A stretch of DNA of 64,000 bases from Streptosporangium nondiastaticum (GTDB taxonomy: Bacteria > Actinomycetota > Actinomycetes > Streptomycetales > Streptomycetaceae): contig NZ_PXWG01000028.1 of NCBI RefSeq assembly GCF_003011965.1, forward strand, positions 1-64,000. The letters run 5' to 3'. Each line of letters opens with the position of its first letter. Within the stretch, counting starts at the first letter, position 1. Below, piece by piece: positions 25,229 to 35,748 of this stretch. Both the position numbers and the translations under genes were made by a program. Under the pieces are notes generated by a model. The model did not search any database and was not told the DNA's origin. It worked only from the letters and a program-made list of their open reading frames with translations.

Positions 25229-26178
25229 CGCACGGCCACCCCCTCCTTCTCGTTGCGCGCCAGCATGCGGCGGTAGAACACGGCGAAGACCAGCAGCAGC
25301 GAGAGGATGAGGATGCCGTACGTGGCCGAGCCCGCGTAGTCGCGGATCCCCTGGAACGCCAGCCGGTAGGCGTACGTCACCAGGATCTCGCTCTCGGAGC
25401 CCGCGCCCTGCCCGATCAGCAGGTAGATCACCTGGAACATGTTGAACGTCCAGATCACGCCGAGCAGGATCACCGTCCCGCTCACCGTGCGCAGGCCCGG
25501 CAGCGTCACGTGCACGAAGCGCTGCCAGGGCGTCGCGCCGTCCATCTCGGCGGCCTCGTGCAGCTCCCTCGGGATCGACTGCAGCCCGCCGAGGATCGCC
25601 ACCATCATGAACGGCACGCCCAGCCACACGTTGACCGCGACCGCCGACACCTTCTGCAGCGTCGCGTCGCCCAGCCAGTCCACGGAGCCGAAGCCGAGCT
25701 TCGTGAGGAAGGCGTTGAGCACGCCGTACTTCTCGTTGAACATCAGCCGCCACGAGAAGGTGGCGACGAAGGCCGGCACCGCCCACGGCAGGATCAGCAG
25801 CACCCGGTACAGCGCCCGGAAGCGCATCGGCCGGTTCAGCAGGAGCGCGAGCCCGAGCCCGATCGTGTAGTGCAGGAACACGCACGACGCGGTCCACACG
25901 ACCGTCCAGCCGAGGCGCGAGTAGAAGTGCCCCTCCTGCCCGGACAGCACCTTCCAGTAGTTGTCCAGGCCGACGGACTGGTACGTCGCCTCGATGTGGT
26001 TGACACCGATCGTGCGGGCGACGTTCGCCTCGTTGGCGTCGGTGAAGGACAGGTAGATGCCCTTGCCCAGCGGATACCCCACGAGGACCGCCAGGACGAT
26101 GACGACGGGCAGCACCATCGCCCACGCGTACCAGTGGGTGCTGAAGGAGCGCCTGACCGTGGTGACGACTGTGGCCAT
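25225..26178 (-). CDS. malF: Maltose/maltodextrin ABC transporter permease MalF
   Basis: A 317-residue permease with six membrane helices and the EAA loop LHEAAEMDGATPWQRF. Partner of MalG in the MalEFG importer. It starts seven bases after the malE stop, so it is co-transcribed with it. The N terminus (MATVVTTVRRSFSTHWYAWAM) is short and cytoplasmic, unlike the long MalF of enterobacteria. Confidence 0.95.
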   Translation of the reverse strand: MATVVTTVRRSFSTHWYAWAMVLPVVIVLAVLVGYPLGKGIYLSFTDANEANVARTIGVNHIEATYQSVGLDNYWKVLSGQEGHFYSRLGWTVVWTASCVFLHYTIGLGLALLLNRPMRFRALYRVLLILPWAVPAFVATFSWRLMFNEKYGVLNAFLTKLGFGSVDWLGDATLQKVSAVAVNVWLGVPFMMVAILGGLQSIPRELHEAAEMDGATPWQRFVHVTLPGLRTVSGTVILLGVIWTFNMFQVIYLLIGQGAGSESEILVTYAYRLAFQGIRDYAGSATYGILILSLLLVFAVFYRRMLARNEKEGVAVR

Positions 26179-26184
26179 CAGGCC

Positions 26185-27486
26185 CTACTCCTCGATGCCG
26201 TAGTCCTTGAGGAGCGCGGACTGCCAGGCCTTGGCCGTGGCGTCCAGCCCGTCCTTCGGGTCCTCCTTGAGCGTGAGGATCTGGGTGTAGTGCTTCAGCC
26301 AGTCGGTGAACAGATCGCCGCCCTGCGGGATCGCGGGCCGCGCGTGGGCCTTCGACAGCGCCTGGTAGTACGCGCTGCGGACCGGGTCGGCCAGCACCTC
26401 CTTGGTGTAGGCGGACTTGCGCGTCGGCAGCACGCCGACGCCCGTCGAGGCCTGCTCCTGCTGCGCGGCGCCGGTCATGAAGCGCGTGAAGAGGTAGGAG
26501 GCGTCGAAGTTCTTCGAGCCCGCGTAGACCACCAGGTTGTGGCCGCCGACCGGCGCGCCCGCGGTGCCCGTGGAACCCGCCGGGATCGCCGCGATGCCCA
26601 GGTTGTCCTTGGACTTGTACGCGTCGCCGCCGAAGATCTCCTTGGTCGCCCAGGGGCCGTCGATCAGCATCGACAGCTTGCCGTTCTTGAAGTCCGTCTT
26701 GAGGGCGTTGTAGCCGTCGGTGCCGGCCGGCTTGGGCGCGGCGCCGGACTTCACGAGGTCGACGGCCGTCTCGATGCCCTTGCGGGACGCGGCCGAGGAG
26801 ATGGTGATCTTCTTCTTGGCGACGTCGACCATGTCGCTGTTCTCGCCGTAGAGGAAGGGCAGCGAGTAGTAGCTGTCCGGGCTGAGGCCGATGCCCTCGG
26901 CGCCCGTCTTGTCCTTGATCTTCGCGGCGGCGTCCTTGACCTCCTGCCAGGTGGCCGGGGGCTTCTCGATGCCGGCCTTGGCGAACAGCTCCTTGTTGTA
27001 GAGCAGTCCGAGGGTGTCGGTGACCTGCGGGACGCCGTACGTCTTGCCCTGGTAGGCCGCGTTCTTCAGCGGGCCCTCCAGGAAGTCCTCGGGCGCCTCC
27101 AGGGCCGGGGTGCCGGTGAGGTCCTTGAGGTAGCCGAGCTGGGCGAAGCCGGGCGTCCAGCCGACGTCGGAACGGAGCACGTCCGGGGCGCCCTTGCCGG
27201 TCGCCGCGGCGGTCTTGAACTTCTGCTGGGCCTGGTCGAAGGGCACGTTGACGTACTCGACCTTGATCTTCGGGTACTTCTGCTCGAAGGCCGACACCAG
27301 CTTCTTGAACGCGGGCGCCTCGTTGGTGGCGTCCGAGGTGTCCCACCAGGTGACGGTGCCGCTGACGCTGCCCGGGTCGCTCGCCGCCTTGGCGCCGTCG
27401 TTACCGCCTCCGCCGTCACCGCCGCACGCGGTCGCGGTGAGCGCGAGCACACCGACGACGGCAGCGACCGATATGCCTCTTCGCAT
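26185..27486 (-). CDS. malE: Maltose/maltodextrin-binding lipoprotein MalE
   Basis: A 433-residue family 1 solute-binding protein. The signal peptide ends at the lipobox LTATAC, so the mature protein is lipid-anchored outside the membrane. Sugar-binding-protein motifs follow: VTWWDTSD, KFKTAAATGKGAPDVLRSD, GVPQVTDTLGLLYNK and VGGHNLVVYAGSKN. First gene of malEFG-aglA-malR. ATG 27486 has GAGGAG six bases upstream. MalR-like sites lie 80-110 bases upstream. Confidence 0.95.
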   Translation of the reverse strand: MRRGISVAAVVGVLALTATACGGDGGGGNDGAKAASDPGSVSGTVTWWDTSDATNEAPAFKKLVSAFEQKYPKIKVEYVNVPFDQAQQKFKTAAATGKGAPDVLRSDVGWTPGFAQLGYLKDLTGTPALEAPEDFLEGPLKNAAYQGKTYGVPQVTDTLGLLYNKELFAKAGIEKPPATWQEVKDAAAKIKDKTGAEGIGLSPDSYYSLPFLYGENSDMVDVAKKKITISSAASRKGIETAVDLVKSGAAPKPAGTDGYNALKTDFKNGKLSMLIDGPWATKEIFGGDAYKSKDNLGIAAIPAGSTGTAGAPVGGHNLVVYAGSKNFDASYLFTRFMTGAAQQEQASTGVGVLPTRKSAYTKEVLADPVRSAYYQALSKAHARPAIPQGGDLFTDWLKHYTQILTLKEDPKDGLDATAKAWQSALLKDYGIEE

Positions 27487-27563
27487 ATGGATCTCCTCGT
27501 GAAGCTCGTGAAGGAGGCCGACCGTCGCGGGCGGCCCCGAGCTGTGGAGGAAGGTAACAGGCT

Positions 27564-27591
27564 GCAATCTCTTGCGAAAGGGTTTGCAAGA
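27564..27591. promoter_or_regulatory. MalR-like operator in front of malE
   Basis: TCTTGC at 27570-27575 and GCAAGA at 27586-27591 form an inverted repeat with ten bases between. A further GCAA (27564-27567) pairs with the same TTGC at closer spacing. CTTGC-type motifs are the known MalR targets in Streptomyces. The site is 80-105 bases upstream of the malE start. Confidence 0.6.
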
Positions 27592-27638
27592 ACGAAACGG
27601 CGAGATTTCTCGGTGGTAACCGTCTCGTGTCCAGGGGG

Positions 27639-27667
27639 TTGACCGGCTCTTACGGGCCTCGTACGGT
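27639..27667 (+). promoter_or_regulatory. Predicted vegetative promoter of the alpha-amylase gene
   Basis: TTGACC (27639-27644), 17 bases, then TACGGT (27662-27667) fits the Streptomyces HrdB promoter consensus. Transcription would start near 27674, about 100 bases before the amylase ATG. Confidence 0.55.
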
Positions 27668-27692
27668 CTCGTGCGCGGCAGGTTCCGGATGG

Positions 27693-27713
27693 CTTGCGAA
27701 CGGCTTGCGCAAG
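27693..27713. promoter_or_regulatory. MalR-like operator in the amylase leader
   Basis: CTTGCG occurs as a direct repeat at 27693 and 27704, 11 bases apart, and the second copy is part of the palindrome CTTGCGCAAG (27704-27713). It lies just after the predicted transcription start, where a bound repressor would block elongation. Confidence 0.6.
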
Positions 27714-27776
27714 AACCTTCATTGCCTTCATTGCTGCCGGGCCGCTCCACGCATCCCCCACCTCCAGGAGCTCGGC

Positions 27777-29171
27777 ATGCCCTCAACGCCCCGAAGTGCG
27801 CCCGGAAGAGCCCTTGCCGCGGCATTCGTCCTCGCCGCCTCAGCGGCGGCCTCCGCCCCGCCCGCCGCGGCCGCCGCGCCCGGCGGCAAGGACGTCACCG
27901 CCGTCCTCTTCGAGTGGAAGTACGACGCGGTCGCGAAGGAGTGCAAGGACGTGCTCGGGCCGTCGGGTTACGGTCACGTCCAGGTCTCCCCGCCGCAGGA
28001 GCACGTCCAGGGCCCGCAGTGGTGGACCTCGTATCAGCCGGTCAGCTACGCGATAGCGGGCCGGCTGGGCGACCGGACCGCCTTCGCGAACATGGTCAAT
28101 TCCTGCCATAGCGCGGGAGTCAAGGTCGTCGTCGACGCCGTCATCAACCACATGGCCGCCGGCTCCGGCACCGGAACCGGCGGCTCCGCGTATACGAAGT
28201 ACGACTACCCCGGCACGTACCGGCGCCAGGACATGGACGACTGCACCACCGTCGTCAGCGACTACCGCGACCGCCGCAACGTCCAGGACTGCGAACTCGT
28301 CGGCCTCGCCGACCTCGACACCGGCGAGGAACCCGTCCGCGCCCGCATCGCCGGATACCTGAACGACCTGCTCTCGCTCGGCGCCGACGGCTTCCGCATC
28401 GACGCCGCCAAGCACATCCCCGCGGCCGACCTCGCCGCGATCAAGTCGCGGCTCAGCCGCAGCGGCGTGTACTGGAAGCAGGAGACCATCTACGGCGCCG
28501 GAGAAGCCGTCCAGCCCGAGGAGTACCTCGGCACCGGCGACGCCCAGGAGTTCCGCTACGCGCGCGACCTCAAGCGGGTGTTCCAGCGCGAGCGGCTCGC
28601 CTACCTGAAGAACTACGGCGAGGGCTGGGGCTACCTGCCCGGCGGCCAGGCCTCCGTCTTCGTCGACAACCACGACACCGAGCGCGGCGGCGACACCCTC
28701 ACCTACAAGGACGGCGCCGACTACACCCTCGCCAGCGTCTTCATGCTCGCCTGGCCCTACGGCTCGCCCGACATCCACTCCGGCTACGAGTTCACCGACC
28801 GCGACGCCGGGCCGCCCAACGGGGGCGCGGTCAACGCCTGCTGGCAGGACGGCTGGAAGTGCCAGCACAAGTGGCCGGAGATCCGCAGCATGGTCGCCTT
28901 CCGCAATGCGGTGCGGGGCACGGCGGTGAGCGGCTGGTGGGACAACGGGTACCAGGCGATCGCCTTCGGGCGCGGCGACAAGGGCTATGTCGTCGTCAAC
29001 CACGAGGCCTTCGCGCTGACACGCACCTTCGAGACGGGGCTGCCGGGCGGCGACTACTGCGACGTGCAGAGCGGACGACGGGTGACCGTGGACGCGAACG
29101 GCCGCTTCACGGCGACGGTGGCGCCGAACACGGCACTGGCGGTGCACGTGGGTGCGCGTACGTGCGGTTGA
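27777..29171 (+). CDS. Secreted GH13 alpha-amylase
   Basis: A 464-residue secreted enzyme with a signal peptide ending in an Ala-rich segment ([10 protein letters not shown], about residue 38). GH13 regions: [19 protein letters not shown] (Asp nucleophile), WKQETIYG (Glu acid/base) and [12 protein letters not shown]. The C-terminal beta domain ends at VHVGARTCG; no starch-binding CBM20 is present, so it is the short actinobacterial form. It cuts starch outside the cell and feeds MalEFG. ATG 27777 has CCAGGAGCTCGGC in front. Divergent from malE with MalR-like sites between. Confidence 0.95.
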   Translation: MPSTPRSAPGRALAAAFVLAASAAASAPPAAAAAPGGKDVTAVLFEWKYDAVAKECKDVLGPSGYGHVQVSPPQEHVQGPQWWTSYQPVSYAIAGRLGDRTAFANMVNSCHSAGVKVVVDAVINHMAAGSGTGTGGSAYTKYDYPGTYRRQDMDDCTTVVSDYRDRRNVQDCELVGLADLDTGEEPVRARIAGYLNDLLSLGADGFRIDAAKHIPAADLAAIKSRLSRSGVYWKQETIYGAGEAVQPEEYLGTGDAQEFRYARDLKRVFQRERLAYLKNYGEGWGYLPGGQASVFVDNHDTERGGDTLTYKDGADYTLASVFMLAWPYGSPDIHSGYEFTDRDAGPPNGGAVNACWQDGWKCQHKWPEIRSMVAFRNAVRGTAVSGWWDNGYQAIAFGRGDKGYVVVNHEAFALTRTFETGLPGGDYCDVQSGRRVTVDANGRFTATVAPNTALAVHVGARTCG

Positions 29172-29194
29172 TTTTCCCCTGACCCCTCCCATCT

Positions 29195-29284
29195 CAGCCC
29201 GTCCGGCGTTTGAGGACGAGCGCGTTCAGCGCGATACGGGGGTCCGGGGCGGAGCCCCGGTTGCGGGAAGGGGCGGGTAGGGGA
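29195..29284. repeat. Streptomyces intergenic repeat with terminator hairpin
   Basis: The run starting CAGCCCGTCCGGCGTTTGAG, then a CCGGGGC-GGA-GCCCCGG hairpin (29244-29260) and GGGAAGGGGCGGGTAGGGGA, is a widespread intergenic element of Streptomyces chromosomes. It sits between the amylase stop and the pullulanase ribosome site and may end amylase transcription. A partial copy is at 63195-63217 in the other orientation. Confidence 0.65.
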
Positions 29285-29323
29285 AAGGCCCATCTTTGAC
29301 CCCAGCTGAAGGAGAGCCCCTTC

Positions 29324-31909
<2,586 letters not shown>

Positions 31910-31925
31910 GGCGCCGGCCGGGGCG

Positions 31926-32633
31926 TCAGGTCGGCTGGGGGACCGCCGCGCCGAGCCGGTCCACGAGGTCCGTGAACGGCCCGTGGGCCGGCTCGTCCTC
32001 CAGGAGGCGGCGCAGCACGGCCGCCATGTCGTCGTCACCGGCCGCGCCGACGGCGGCGAGTGCCGCGAAGGCGTGGACCAGCTGCACCTCCAGGTCGCCG
32101 CGGGGGACGCGGCGGCCGTCGAGCCAGAGCAGCGCCGTCGTCTCCGTGAGGGAGATCCAGGAGCGGAGGGCGAGCTCAAGGCGCGGGCCGGGGGCGGGGA
32201 TGCCCAGGTGGGCGAGCATCTCGTCGTACGCGGCCCGCCGCACCTTGTTGATCAGGGCGCACGTGCGGCCGGAGCCCGCCACGGGGCCGCCGCGCATGAG
32301 GGCGGAGAAGCCCGTGCCGTGCTCCTCCACGAAGTCGAAGAAGCGGCCCATGACGCGCAGCAGGCGGGCGCCGAGGGGGCCCTCGCGGGGCTCGTCGAAG
32401 AGGGCCGCGAGCTGCTGTGCGGCGCGGCTGAGCGCGGCCTCGTAGAGGCTCTGCTTGCCGGGGAAGTAGTGATAGACGAGCGGCCGGGAGATCCCGGCCG
32501 CGGCTGCTATCTCGTCGATGGAGACGTCGTCCGGCGAACGGTGCCCGAACAGCTCGAGCGCGACCGAGATCAGCTGCTCACGGCGCTGCTCGACACCCAT
32601 CCTGCGACGTATCCCGGTCTTCATGGCGGTCAT
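31926..32633 (-). CDS. TetR-family transcriptional regulator
   Basis: A 235-residue regulator. The TetR HTH spans about 18-65 ([12 protein letters not shown], then [21 protein letters not shown]). The C-terminal ligand-binding domain is all-helical. It is convergent with pullulanase and is the nearest gene downstream of the sigma-like membrane protein. No obvious target or ligand. The start could be ATG 32633 or 32624; neither has a clear ribosome site. An inverted repeat lies just upstream. Confidence 0.92.
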   Translation of the reverse strand: MTAMKTGIRRRMGVEQRREQLISVALELFGHRSPDDVSIDEIAAAAGISRPLVYHYFPGKQSLYEAALSRAAQQLAALFDEPREGPLGARLLRVMGRFFDFVEEHGTGFSALMRGGPVAGSGRTCALINKVRRAAYDEMLAHLGIPAPGPRLELALRSWISLTETTALLWLDGRRVPRGDLEVQLVHAFAALAAVGAAGDDDMAAVLRRLLEDEPAHGPFTDLVDRLGAAVPQPT

Positions 32634-32640
32634 CTTAGGG

Positions 32641-32679
32641 CAGACCGGAAACCGTCATCCTCCCCTGTTTTCCGGCCTG
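32641..32679. promoter_or_regulatory. Inverted repeat upstream of the TetR gene
   Basis: CAGACCGGAAA (32641-32651) and TTTCCGGCCTG (32669-32679) are inverted copies with one mismatch and a 17-base spacer, between the TetR start and the stop of the upstream gene. It could be a TetR auto-operator or a terminator of the upstream gene. Confidence 0.4.
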
Positions 32680-32708
32680 CTGACACTATTTCAGCTCTTG
32701 GAGCGGCG

Positions 32709-34652
32709 CTACCGCAGAGTGGAAATCCGGGTGCCGTCGGCGAGGCGGGCGCTGAGCTCGGCCTGGGCCCCCGCCCTGGCCGGGACGGCCAGCCGGTCGC
32801 CGGCGGCGGTGCCGTGGACGCCGCCCGTGGCCGTGATGGACCGGACGTCGCCGCCGCCGGCCGCCAGGGCGTACCACGTGCCGCTCGCCGCCTTCCACAG
32901 GACGCCCGCGAGGACGTGCGGGTCGCGGGCCCCGCAGGCGGGCGAGGACTCGGCGCGGGCGACGACGGTGGCCGGGGCCCCGGGCCGCGTGCCGGGCGGC
33001 TGGAACAGGGCCAGGGCCCGGCTGCCCGCGCCCCGCCACGTCTCGGCGCGGGCGCACGTCCACTCCGCGCTGCCGGCCCCGCCGGGCAGCTGCTGGGACG
33101 CGAACGGCCAGGCGTTGACCGACCGCACGCCCTGGCCCCGCATGGTCTGCAGGTGGCAGGCGGCGTGGGCCCAGCCGGCCCGGGCCCGGTCGCCGCTCAC
33201 GTCGTGGCCGGTGGCGGGGGAGCCCGTGGTGAGGAGGGCGGGGGCCAGCTCGCCGAGGTCGGTGACGAGGTGGCCGCCCATCTGCAGGGCGGGCCAGCCG
33301 TTGCAGTCGTTGCCGGGGGCCGGGCTGGGCGTCGGGTCGGTCACGCCGTCCTTGTCGCGGTGCAGCGGGATCGGGGCGTCACCGGGCTTGAGGAGGTCGC
33401 GCACGGAGACGTCGTCCACCCAAGGGGCGGTCAGATAGCGGACGTTGTTGTCGGCGCGGCCCACGACGAGGGCCGTCGCGGTGCCGGCGTCCGCGGCATC
33501 GGCCCGGGCGAAGTCCAGGGCCGCCGCGGCGGTGTCGCCGTCCTTCGACTCGGCGTAGCGCACGACGCGCAGACCGTCGTGGAGCAGCACCACCGCGGCC
33601 TGCCCGACCTCGCCCGCGAACAGCAGCTGGGGCGGGCCGGCGGCCGGTCCGGAGGGGGTGCCGGGGGTGGCCGTGACCTGGACCGAGCGGCCGGGGCGCG
33701 CCCACACGGCGAGCGCGCGGTGCAGCAGCTCCTCGTCGCCGAGGCGGTTGCCGCGGGCGGGCCACGCGGCGAAGCCGGGGCGGTCGGCGGTCTTCCAGGC
33801 GCCGGGCGCCGCCTTCGTCAGCTTGGCCGGGTCGAGGGCCTGCTGCGCCGCGGCGTTCTGCGCGTAGGGCGGGGCGGCGGCGCCGTCAGGGCCCCAGCCG
33901 TCGCCGGGCAGGGCGACGAGGATCCCGCACACCGCGGCCGCCGCGGCGGCCGCCAGCGCGGCCCGGGTGTGGTGCCGGCGGCGCATCAGGTCCGTGGGCC
34001 GGGCCTGCAGGGAACAGGGGTCGAACTCCATGGACTCCAGCAGCGAGCCGTCCCGGCTGCCCGCCGGGGTGCGCAGCCCGTCCGCTTCGAGCACCGCCGC
34101 CCCCGGGTCCTCGACGCCCGCCGCGGCCAGCACCTGCCGGACGTCGCGGTCCGCGGGCACCTCCAGGGCGCGCAGCACGTACGCCGCGCGGCCGGGGCCG
34201 GACAGGGCGGCCAGCGCCTGGTCCAGGGCGAGCTCGTCGGCACCGCCCGAGCGGGGGAACAGCCGCAGTCCCCACACCTGCGGCAGCAGTGGCGGCAGCT
34301 GGCCCGGACGCGGCAACTGCCAGCGCCCGCGCGGCCGGCCGGCCTCCAGCGCCGACCGCAGCACCCGCAGCCGCACGTAGGCGTAGCCGGGGTCGACGGG
34401 GGAGCCGCCGGGCCCGCGCGGCGCCGGCACCGGGAGCCCGGCCTGCTCGTCCGCCGCGACGCGGTTGCGGGGCAGGGCCCGCTGGACGAGGGCGTGCGCG
34501 GTCAGCACGCGGCGGTTGCGGCCCAGCGACGGCGGCAGGACGAGATACCCGAGGCGCACCAGGCGCGGGTAGTGCTCGATGAGCGCGGCCTCGGCCTGCT
34601 CGACGTCGACGGGGCCGGGGAGGGGGCGGGGGGCTGTCGCTTGCTGCTCCAC
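32709..34652 (-). CDS. Membrane protein with degenerate sigma-factor-like N-terminal region
   Basis: A 647-residue protein. Residues about 15-60 (AALIEHYPRLVRLGYLVLPP and VLTAHALVQRALPR) resemble region 2 of SigE-type ECF sigma factors. Residues about 145-195 (ALDQALAALSGPGRAAYVLR, then ADRDVRQVLAAAGV) resemble region 4 but without a convincing DNA-recognition helix. A single membrane helix follows (LAAAAAAAVCGILVALPG, about 230-250), then about 390 residues outside the cell with several cysteines (NDCNGW, AACHL, EWTCAR, SPACGA). It may be a sigma-factor relative turned into a membrane sensor. Function unknown; no anti-sigma gene nearby. Streptomyces homologues are usually labelled hypothetical. 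Confidence 0.78.
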   Translation of the reverse strand: MEQQATAPRPLPGPVDVEQAEAALIEHYPRLVRLGYLVLPPSLGRNRRVLTAHALVQRALPRNRVAADEQAGLPVPAPRGPGGSPVDPGYAYVRLRVLRSALEAGRPRGRWQLPRPGQLPPLLPQVWGLRLFPRSGGADELALDQALAALSGPGRAAYVLRALEVPADRDVRQVLAAAGVEDPGAAVLEADGLRTPAGSRDGSLLESMEFDPCSLQARPTDLMRRRHHTRAALAAAAAAAVCGILVALPGDGWGPDGAAAPPYAQNAAAQQALDPAKLTKAAPGAWKTADRPGFAAWPARGNRLGDEELLHRALAVWARPGRSVQVTATPGTPSGPAAGPPQLLFAGEVGQAAVVLLHDGLRVVRYAESKDGDTAAAALDFARADAADAGTATALVVGRADNNVRYLTAPWVDDVSVRDLLKPGDAPIPLHRDKDGVTDPTPSPAPGNDCNGWPALQMGGHLVTDLGELAPALLTTGSPATGHDVSGDRARAGWAHAACHLQTMRGQGVRSVNAWPFASQQLPGGAGSAEWTCARAETWRGAGSRALALFQPPGTRPGAPATVVARAESSPACGARDPHVLAGVLWKAASGTWYALAAGGGDVRSITATGGVHGTAAGDRLAVPARAGAQAELSARLADGTRISTLR

Positions 34653-34728
34653 GATCCATAGAACGAGTGAATGGTGAGATGGTCACCTCACCCCTGCGCG
34701 CCCCCCGTCCCGCCGCTCGGGGTGCGCG

Positions 34729-35535
34729 TCAGGCGACGCAGCGCGCCCGGATGCGGTCGACGGCGTCGTCGGGGATGCCGAGGCCGTCGCGGACGTACGC
34801 CTCCACCCCGCCGTAGGTGCGCTCCATCTCCTCCAGCGCCGCCGTGAGGTAGGCCGGGCGCACGCCGAGGATCGCGTCGGCGATCTCCGGGTCGCCGCCC
34901 GCCGCGGTGAACCGGTCGATGAGCGGGGCGAAGGCGGCTCGTACCGCCGGGTTCACCGCGAGGTACTCGGCGCGGACCGTTTCCTCGTCCGCGCCCAGGA
35001 GCAGCAGGATCACGGCGGCCGCCCAGCCCGTGCGGTCCTTGCCGGCCGTGCAGTGGAACAGCAGCGGGCCGCAGTCCGGCTCGGCGAGCGCCGACAGCAG
35101 GCGGCCGTAGGCGGAACAAGCCGATTCCGAGGTGACGAAGGAGCGGTACGAGTCGCAGAGCAGCTTCTCGGCCTTGCCGCCGCCCAGGTGCTCCTCGGCG
35201 ACGGCGGGGCTGCCCAGCACGGAGTCGAGCCTGGCGGGCACGTCGTCGCCCGAGGCGGCGGCGCGGGCCGCCGCGCTGTCGGCCATCACGTCCGCGACGA
35301 TCAGCCGGGCGCCGTCCGGGACCTGGTCGGGCCGCTCGTCCCGTTCGTGCTCGGTACGCAGGTCGACGACCGTGTGGATGCCGAGGGCGGCGACCGCCGG
35401 GTCGGCGGCGGGGTCGAGCCGGTCGAGCTGGCCCGAGCGCAGCAGCAGGCCGGGGCGGACGGCGGAGTCGCCGGTCAGCGCGATGCCTCCGAGGTCACGG
35501 AGGTTGATGATGGTCGAGGCGTCGAACTGCGGCAT
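34729..35535 (-). CDS. Protein tyrosine/serine phosphatase
   Basis: A 268-residue cytoplasmic phosphatase of the bacterial Y_phosphatase3 type. The P-loop HCTAGKDRTGWAAAV gives Cys and Arg of the CX5R motif (about residues 160-166). N-terminal NLRDLGGIALTGD and GLLLRSGQL motifs and AEYLAVNPAV are typical of the family. Likely substrates are phosphotyrosine/serine proteins or phosphoinositides. ATG 35535 follows CAGGAGACGCCCGC. A TCTGAT/ATCAGA inverted repeat lies 35 bases upstream. Confidence 0.93.
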   Translation of the reverse strand: MPQFDASTIINLRDLGGIALTGDSAVRPGLLLRSGQLDRLDPAADPAVAALGIHTVVDLRTEHERDERPDQVPDGARLIVADVMADSAAARAAASGDDVPARLDSVLGSPAVAEEHLGGGKAEKLLCDSYRSFVTSESACSAYGRLLSALAEPDCGPLLFHCTAGKDRTGWAAAVILLLLGADEETVRAEYLAVNPAVRAAFAPLIDRFTAAGGDPEIADAILGVRPAYLTAALEEMERTYGGVEAYVRDGLGIPDDAVDRIRARCVA

Positions 35536-35569
35536 GCGGGCGTCTCCTGTGTCTGTAGCGCACAGCGTG

Positions 35570-35585
35570 TCTGATATCGATCAGA
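35570..35585. promoter_or_regulatory. Inverted repeat in the phosphatase promoter
   Basis: TCTGAT-ATCG-ATCAGA in an unusually AT-rich stretch 35 bases upstream of the phosphatase start. Possible operator; binder unknown. Confidence 0.35.
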
Positions 35586-35748
35586 TATTTGCCGTTTATC
35601 TACCGTTATTGTGCCCAACAGAGCCGAAGCCCGCGCCCGCGGGGCCCCGCACCAGGGGAGGCCAGGCCTTTCGGCCGCTCGCCCGGCGAAAACTCCCGCC
35701 GCGACGGCGCGCAACCACGACGGTGGAATCCGGCGGTGCCGGACCGGC

